A stretch of 64,000 bases of DNA from Actinomycetales bacterium (GTDB taxonomy: Bacteria; Actinomycetota; Actinomycetes; Actinomycetales; Dermatophilaceae). Every line of letters begins with the position of its first letter. The first letter of the stretch is position 1. The position numbers and the translations under genes were made by a program. The notes beneath the pieces were generated by a model. It was not told the origin of the DNA. It worked only from the letters and a program-made list of their open reading frames with translations, and ran no database searches. Shown one piece after another: positions 56,279 to 64,000 of the stretch. The stretch is taken from NCBI GenBank assembly GCA_016710645.1, contig JADJVI010000018.1, positions 95,277-159,276 on the forward strand, written 5' to 3'.

Positions 56279-56884
56279 TCACTCCCCCGGCACGCTGCCG
56301 TGCACCCACACCGCGCGGCCTCTCCACAGCGCGCGCCGCAGGACAGCAGCGTCGGGGTCGCTGAGGTCGGGCAGCTCGCGGCGCGGCAGCCCGGTCAGCC
56401 GGGCGAGTACGGGGGCTTCGAGCACCGACGTCCACAGCGTCCGGTCACCTCCGAGGACCAATGCCTCCGGTATGCCGTGCCACTCACCTTCCAGCCCACT
56501 GTCCTCCGGCCCTGGCACCAGCAACCGACGGGCGTGCTCAGTCACCGCATCGACGAGAACAGCGGCCTGACCCGCGCGACGGCGGGCGAACCGCTGTTGC
56601 GACCATCCGCCGGCGGCCGTGCGGGACTGCACATGTCGCCGGCCCACCTTCGAGGTGACCAGGCGCGGACCGGAAGCCAGCCCGACGGCATACCCTCCGC
56701 GACGAATGAGCAGCAGCCCGATGAGGTCATGTGGGAACGACGTCGCGGACACCTCACCATCGGCCCAGCGAGCGGTGACGGTGTCACCCTCCCGGATCTG
56801 AACGGCATCGGGATGCGCAGCCATGAACTCCGCCCACCACGACGGGAAATCCGCCATGGCGATCTCGTGTCGACCGCTGGACAC
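56279..56884 (-). CDS. acVLRF1-family peptidyl-tRNA hydrolase
   Basis: A 201-residue member of the actinobacterial VLRF1 (Vms1-like release factor) family, predicted to release nascent chains from stalled ribosomes. The catalytic-loop signature AGGWSQQRFARRRAGQ covers 91-106, with the conserved Gln near 96. RRGGYAVGLASGPRLVTSKV precedes it. The GTG at 56884 is used because the N-terminal SSGRHEIAMADFPSWW aligns with the family; an ATG at 56857 is possible. It is 30 nt upstream of nothing known and separate from the suf genes. Confidence 0.8.
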   Translation of the reverse strand: MSSGRHEIAMADFPSWWAEFMAAHPDAVQIREGDTVTARWADGEVSATSFPHDLIGLLLIRRGGYAVGLASGPRLVTSKVGRRHVQSRTAAGGWSQQRFARRRAGQAAVLVDAVTEHARRLLVPGPEDSGLEGEWHGIPEALVLGGDRTLWTSVLEAPVLARLTGLPRRELPDLSDPDAAVLRRALWRGRAVWVHGSVPGE

Positions 56885-56914
56885 CGGCGCAGTCAGAAGT
56901 GGATTCCCGGTAGG

Positions 56915-57256
56915 TCAGAGGTTGAAGCCGAGGGCGCGCAGCTGCTCGCGGCCGTCGTCGGTGATCTTGTCCGGGCCCCACGGCGGCATCCACACCCAGT
57001 TGATCCGGTGCGAGACGACCAGCCCTTCCAGCGCCTGTGCGGTCTGGTCCTCGATGACGTCGGTGAGCGGACAGGCCGCCGACGTCAGCGTCATGTCGAT
57101 GACCGCGTGCGACTGGGAGTCGACGGTGATGCCGTAGACCAGGCCGAGGTCGACGACGTTGATCCCGAGTTCGGGGTCGACCACGTCGCGCATGGCCTCT
57201 TCGACGTCGGCGACATTGGCCGGCGAGCCGCTGGTGGAGGTGACGTCGGTGCTCAT
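56915..57256 (-). CDS. sufT: metal-sulfur cluster assembly factor SufT
   Basis: A 113-residue DUF59 (MIP18-like) protein that helps load Fe-S clusters on apo-proteins. DVEEAMRDVVDPELGINVVDLGLVYGI is the family opening, and TSAACPLTDVIEDQ holds the conserved Cys. It overlaps the sufU stop by 4 nt (ATGA) and ends the suf operon. Confidence 0.93.
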   Translation of the reverse strand: MSTDVTSTSGSPANVADVEEAMRDVVDPELGINVVDLGLVYGITVDSQSHAVIDMTLTSAACPLTDVIEDQTAQALEGLVVSHRINWVWMPPWGPDKITDDGREQLRALGFNL

Positions 57257-57767
57257 GAGGGGTCCTTGTCGTCGGTCGGGTGGAGGGATCCCACGGCAGA
57301 GACGCCGACGGGCGTGGTCACGGCGACGGCGGGTGGGGTGATGTCGACTCCGGCGTGGACCAGAGCGTCCGCGAAGGCCGACCAGCCCAGCAGGGCGCAT
57401 TTGACCCGGGCGGGGTATTTCGCGACCCCGGAGAAGGCGACCCCGTCGCCGATGACCTCTTCATCGCCGCTATCTCGCCCGCGCGAGGTGAGCATGGCGC
57501 GCATGGCTTCGTAGGTCTGCAGGGCCTGCTCGACCGGATAGCCGGTCACCTCGTCATGCAGGACCGAGGTGGACGCGACCGAGATCGAACACCCCTGGGC
57601 GTCATAGGAGACGTCCTGGACGACGCCATCGGCGACGTGGACGCGCAGGGTCACCTCGTCACCGCACGTGGGGTTGACGTGGTGCACCTGGGCCTCAAAA
57701 GGCTCCCGGAGCCCAGACCCGTGCCGCTCCTTGGCGTGGTCGAGGATGAGTTGTTGGTAGAGGTCCA

Positions 57768-57768
<1 letters not shown>
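57253..57768 (-). CDS. sufU: Fe-S assembly sulfurtransferase SufU
   Basis: A 171-residue zinc-containing sulfur acceptor that takes persulfide from SufS. Zinc ligands are Cys35, Asp37 (CGDEV), Cys60 (QGCSIS) and Cys124 (VKCALLGW). The C-terminal 40 residues (AGVDITPPAVAVTTPVGVSA) form an extra tail beyond the usual length. Its ATG overlaps the sufS stop by 1 nt. Confidence 0.93.
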
Positions 57769-59825
<2,057 letters not shown>

Positions 59826-59829
<4 letters not shown>

Positions 59830-60214
59830 GCGGGAAGCTCCTCGGCAGGGGGTGGGGGTAGCGGTGACGTAGACGGTGTCGCCGACCAGGCGGACGGCAT
59901 AGACGGGGACGCGCGTGGTGGCGGGCGGGCAGGACGGGACGCCGGTGCGCAGGTTGAACCGGGAGCCGTGCATCCAGCACTCCAACTCGCAGCCGACGAC
60001 ATCGCCCTCGGAGAGCGAAACCGCCCCATGGCTGCAGATGTCGTCGATCGCATAGACCTCGCGGTCACTGAGGCGCACCAGGGCCACCTGACGATCGCCG
60101 ACAAGAGCCGCTGCAGCACGTCCGAGCGGCAAGTCGTGCAGCTCGCAGACGGCTTCGTAGCCGGCCGCAGCCAGGTCGGCAGCGGTTGAGGGGGTGCGTG
60201 GAGGTGTCGCTCAT
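59826..60214 (-). CDS. Rieske-type ferredoxin of the suf operon, two frameshifts as sequenced
   Basis: A protein of about 128 residues resembling the small NirD/Rieske proteins common in actinobacterial suf operons. Cluster ligands are CSHGAVS and CWMHGSRFN. The ATG at 60214 opens SDTST, then the frame changes near 60,195 to AADLAAAGYEAVCELHD. A second change near 59,860, in a C-run, is needed to reach the PAEELPA end and the TGA at 59826. Uncorrected, it reads into SufC as a fusion. Confidence 0.75.
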
Positions 60215-61435
60215 GCCGGCCCGTCCTCCTGCAGCGCCGGGACGCCGTAGGTGTCGGTGGCGGCGAGCTCGCGCTCGACGGCCTGGGTGAGGTGACCTTG
60301 GATCTCGGCCACCGGGATCTTGGCGATGATGTCGGCAAAGAACCCTCGCACGACCAGCCGCCTGGCTTCCTGCTCCGGGATCCCCCGGGCCTGCAGATAG
60401 AAGAGCTGTTCGTCGTCGAAACGGCCTGTCGCAGAGGCATGTCCGGCACCCCGGATCTGCCCGGTCTCGATTTCGAGGTTGGGCACCGAGTCGGCCTGAG
60501 CCCCGTCGGTGAGCACGAGGTTGCGATTGATTTCGTAGGTCTGGGTGCCTTCGGCGGAGGCGCGGATGAGGACATCGCCAATCCACACCGACCGAGCCGA
60601 ATCCCTTGCAGCGCACCGCGATACTCCACGTGGCTGGTGCACATGGGGGCGGCGTGGTCGACGAAGAGTCGGTGCTCGAGGTGCTGGCCGGCGTCGGCGA
60701 AGTAGACGCCGTACGCCTCGAAACTGCCGCCGGGACCGGCATACGAGGCATTGGTCGACAGGCGAACGAGCGAGCCGCCGAGCGTCACGGCGATGTGCCG
60801 GACCGTCGCGTCCCGACCGACGACGACGTCGTGCTCGCCCAGGTGGACGGCCGTTGCCTCCCATTCCTGGACGGTCACGAGGGTGAGGTCGGAGCCGTCC
60901 CCGACGAGGACCGAGAGCACCTCGCTGTATGCCGTGTCGCCATGCTGCTCCAGCACGACAGTCGCGCGCGCCTGGGCGCCGACGCGGAGCACGACATGAC
61001 TGAGCGACCGGCCTCCCGCGCCGGTACGACGGATGCGGACCGGCTCGGTCAACTCGACACCGGCCGGCACCTCCAGGACCGTGACCGCCGGCGCCTGAGT
61101 GGTGACGACCGCCGCCGCGAGATCGCCCGGAGCCGGGATGCCCCATCCGGTCATCTCGCTGCGCTCCATCCGGGAGACCCGCATGGCGTCCGGCCCGGTG
61201 ATGTCCCATTCCAAGGACCGCTCGGAGGGCGCGTCGTCAAGCAGGCCGGCCAGCCGGGCCATCGGGGTGAATCGCCACTCCTCCTCACGGCCGGTCGGCC
61301 GTGGGAAGTCGGACGCGAGGAATGAGCGGCGGCGCTCGGCCCGCGACTGCTCGGGGACGAACGGCATACCGTGGGAATGCGCCGACGCGCCGGGGCGCGT
61401 GGCAGCCGGGCGAGACGGGTGTCCAGCAGCGGCAT
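60211..61435 (-). CDS. sufD: Fe-S cluster assembly protein SufD, frameshifted as sequenced
   Basis: A scaffold protein of about 405 residues that pairs with SufB. From ASAHSHGMPFVPEQSRAERR and PTGREEEWRFTPMARLAGLL the frame is open to YRGALQG near 60,604. It then shifts by one to SARSVWIGDVLIRASAEGTQ and ends LQEDGPA at 60211. The start is unclear: the ATG at 61435 overlaps the sufB stop as TGATG but needs one more base to join HSHG, while an ATG at 61367 needs no change but has no ribosome site. Confidence 0.85.
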
Positions 61436-63980
61436 CAGCCGACCGCTCCTTCCATCTGCAGCTCGATGAGCCGGTTGAGTTCGAGGGCGTACTCCATGGG
61501 CAGTTCGCGGGCGATCGGCTCGACGAAGCCGCGGACGATCATCGCCATCGCCTCGTCCTCGGCCATGCCGCGGGACTGTAGGTAGAAGAGCTGGTCGTCG
61601 CTCACCTTGGAGACGGTCGCCTCGTGGCCCATCTGGACGTCGTCCTCGCGGACGTCGACATAGGGGTAGGTGTCCGAGCGGCTGATCGTGTCGACGAGCA
61701 GGGCATCACAGCGCACCGTCGACTTGGCGCCATGGGCGCCTTCGTTGATCTGGATGAGACCGCGGTAGGACGTGCGCCCACCACCCCGTGCGACCGACTT
61801 GGAGACGATCGAGCTGGACGTGTCGGGCGCGGCGTGGACCATCTTGGCGCCGGCGTCCTGGTGCTGCCCTCGCCGGCGAAGGCGATCGACAGAGTCTCGC
61901 CCTTGGCGTGGCGCCCCAGCAGGTAGACAGCGGGGTATTTCATCGTCACCTTGGAGCCGATATTGCCGTCGATCCACTCCATCGTCGCGCCCTCATCGCA
62001 GGTGGCGCGCTTGGTCACGAGGTTGTAGGACGTTGTTGGACCAGTTCTGGATCGTCGTGTAGCGGACTCGGGCGTCCTTCTTGACGATGATCTCCACGAC
62101 CGCCGAGTGCAGCAGGAGTCGGATTTCCAGAGCGGGGCAGTGCACCCCTCCGCGTATTGCGCGTACGGGCCCTCGTCGGCGATGGTGAGGGTCCGACCGA
62201 ACTGGCCCATGTTCTCGGTGTTGATCCGGAAGTAGGCCTGCAGCGGAATGTCGACCTGACGCCCTTGGGCACGTAGATGAACGACCCACCCGACCAGACC
62301 GCCGTGTTGAGCGAGGCGAACTTGTTGTCGCCAGCCGGGATGACGGTCGTGAAGTACTCCTTGAAGAGCTCCTCGAGCTCGCGCAGCCCCGTGTCGGTGT
62401 CGACGAAGATGACGCCCTTCTCCTCCAAATCCTCGCGGATCTGGTGGTAGACCACTTCGGAGTTGTGCACGACCAGGCCCTCGGCGAGGAAGTTGTGCGG
62501 CCCGTCCACCTCAAGGTCCCACACCGGCTCGACCCCGTATGCCGTGATGTCGCTGACCCGAGCGAACCGGAGGTGTTCCGGCCAGTGCCCGCGGAAGGTC
62601 GTGCCCTTGGCGGTGGTGGACGAGTGCACGTACGCCCGACGCCCGAACCGGCTGGTGCGCTTGGGGTTACGGCAGTCCAACCGCTCGAAGGCACCGGTGA
62701 TGTGCAGGCGGTAACCGTCGACCATGCGTTCTTCGTCGGTCGGGTGAGGACTGGAGAAGCGGTAGGACCGCCGGCGCGCAGCCCGCAGGTGAGCGCCAGG
62801 GCAGCAGCGTCCTCCAACAGGTCGTTCTGGCCGCTGGTGAGCAAGACCGATCCAGACCGGGCGGGACCAGACGTAGCCATCGGCGTCGACCCACCCACCG
62901 AGGAAGGCGAGCCGCTCGTTCTCCGGGCAGGGCGTGGATCCAGGTCGGCACCGACTTGGTCAGCGAGGTGCCCGCGAACCCATGGGACCGCAGCCAGTTC
63001 ACCAGGCCCTTGGAGTTGACCACGAGACGGACGTCGTCCGCCGAAATCGTGCGCAGGCCGAACTGCTCCGCCACGATTCGGGTGATCTCATCCCGGACCT
63101 CTTGATCCTCGGTCACGACGGCAAACTGCACTCGGTGGGTGCGTCCGGAACTTTGCGTGTTGCCGTCACCGAGGAAGAAGCCGAGCAGCCACATGAGGTC
63201 AGCGGAGCTCGTCGCAGGACCGAACGTCGAGTCAAAGCTGCGTGAGCGCCCGAATTCGGGCAGCCCCCTCGGAACGGCGACAAGGTCGCCAGGGCGCAAC
63301 TGCGCGACCGTCTTCCACACCCTGCGGTACCGGGCTCGCTGCCGTCCGGGTTTGCGCTGGTCGTCCAACACGAGGAAGGGGTGGTTGTCGGTTGCTCGGA
63401 TGGTGCGGGTACCGACCTTGACCGCGTAGGTCTGGCGGGTGCCAGTCTGGGCCGCGGCTTTGACCGGGGCCACAATGAAACGCCCGGTCGACTCATCGAG
63501 GGGCGAAGACTGCATCGCCTGGGGCGATTTCCTTGATCGGGACGAGCCGCGTCCGGCGGTCCAGACCCGCGAATCCTGGAGCCAAGCATTCATACTGAGC
63601 CGCCACGCCGGCGATCAGCCGCTGCTTCTCGGCCTCGGGGATGCCGAGCCGGTCGTAGGTGTTCTTGATGTCCTCCGGGAGCTCGTCCCAGGTCGTGGCC
63701 TGCTTCTCCGTCGACCGGACGAAGTACTTGATGTTGTCAAGTGAATCCCGGTGAGGTCGCTGCCCCAGGTCGGCATCGGCTTGCGGTCGAACAACCCGCG
63801 CGCGCAGCCGCAGGTCGAGCATCCACTGCGGCTCGTCCTTCAGGGCCGAGATGTTGCGCACGACCTCCTCGGAGAGTCCGCGCCGTGCGGTCGCGCCGGC
63901 CTGTCGGTGTCGGCCCAGCCGTACTCGTGCCTGCCCAGCCCCTCCAGGCCTGGGTTGAGCTGTTCGATGTCGATGCTCAC
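61435..63980 (-). CDS. sufB: Fe-S cluster assembly protein SufB with intein, multiply frameshifted as sequenced
   Basis: The main scaffold of the SUF system, about 470 residues once the intein is removed. The GTG at 63980 opens [21 protein letters not shown]-extein blocks are [20 protein letters not shown] and [11 protein letters not shown]; the N-extein ends VAAQYE. The intein spans 62462-63588. The C-extein resumes [19 protein letters not shown] and later [45 protein letters not shown] and [20 protein letters not shown]. About 11 one-base indels interrupt the frame (near 63,900; 63,796; 63,738; 63,505; 62,925; 62,860; 62,762; 62,260; 62,115; 62,029; 61,868). Confidence 0.88.
62462..63588 (-). 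other. SufB intein with LAGLIDADG homing endonuclease
   Basis: An element of 1127 nt, about 375 residues. Splice junctions are [10 protein letters not shown] at the N-side (Cys1) and [10 protein letters not shown] at the C-side (terminal His-Asn, Ser+1). Hint blocks are TDNHPFLVL (block B His) and [21 protein letters not shown] (blocks F-G). The endonuclease motifs are [10 protein letters not shown] and, across a frameshift, GGWVDADGY. The size matches a full intein with DOD endonuclease. Four one-base indels lie inside it. One copy of GTATGCCGT is present at 62537. Confidence 0.88.
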
Positions 63981-64000
63981 GAGAGGTGGCCTTTCGATCG

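Noticed and set aside
61435..63980. sufB as a genuine pseudogene
   Set aside because: Every conserved SufB block is present in order; the breaks are one-base indels with counterparts in the neighbouring suf genes, the pattern of sequence error.

Overview
The window is high-GC (roughly 70%), densely coded DNA of an actinomycete chromosome. Lineage markers are mycothiol synthesis (mshC), two F420-type LLM oxidoreductases, actinobacterial GlgA/GlgC, an InhA-type FabI, acVLRF1, DUF3090, DUF3099 and SCO1664-family genes. The content fits Intrasporangiaceae/Dermatophilaceae-type Micrococcales, but that placement is an inference. No transposase, phage gene, CRISPR array or rRNA was seen. One tRNA, Leu(GAG), is present.

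Layout. 0-14 kb: start of an M50 protease, metH, a RecB-type nuclease, HAD phosphatase, PAC2 protein, then the conserved mshC / SCO1664 / DUF3090 / phosphatase block, corA, uppP, an LLM oxidoreductase and an aldo/keto reductase. 14-24 kb: an Asp/Ser-repeat protein, M20 peptidase, propeller-fold glycosidase-like protein, tRNA-Leu, secreted polysaccharide deacetylase, arginase, SpoU methylase, TauE, SPFH/NfeD pair and a lone ABC ATPase. 24-36 kb: divergent glgA/glgC, LLM, serB, fabI/fabG, DUF3099, moaA, SURF1, ABC exporter and enoyl-CoA hydratase. 36-48.4 kb: a long minus-strand sulfur-assimilation operon. It starts with a 29-codon Cys-containing leader peptide and runs sirA, a zinc ribbon, cysH, cysD, cysN, ssuABC-like transporter, cysG and cbiX, then an unexplained lipoprotein and glycosyltransferase. 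48.5-57 kb: TrpB2, membrane GNAT, ABC-F, an overlapping FemX-alanine racemase pair, zinc metallopeptidase, a PPOX-fold protein and acVLRF1. 57-64 kb: the suf operon (sufB-sufD-Rieske-sufC-sufS-sufU-sufT), with an intein inside SufB.

How the genes work together. The sulfur operon reduces sulfate to sulfide through APS, makes the siroheme its reductase needs (cysG, cbiX), and probably imports sulfonate or sulfate. The suf operon uses cysteine sulfur to build Fe-S clusters, which SirA, CysH, MoaA and the RecB-like nuclease need. glgA/glgC make alpha-glucan, and fabG/fabI complete the fatty-acid elongation cycle. Many neighbours overlap by 4 nt (ATGA or GTGA), suggesting translational coupling.

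Three window-wide signals stand out. (1) A dispersed non-palindromic word, GGTATGCCGT: its 7-base core GTATGCC occurs about 87 times (hand count), equally on both strands, several times as inverted pairs that form hairpins. (2) TANNNT boxes 6-8 nt before start codons at about 20 transcription-unit starts, the mark of leaderless mRNAs. (3) About 15 single-base indels confined to 58.7-63.9 kb, in essential suf genes; these look like sequence errors rather than true decay.
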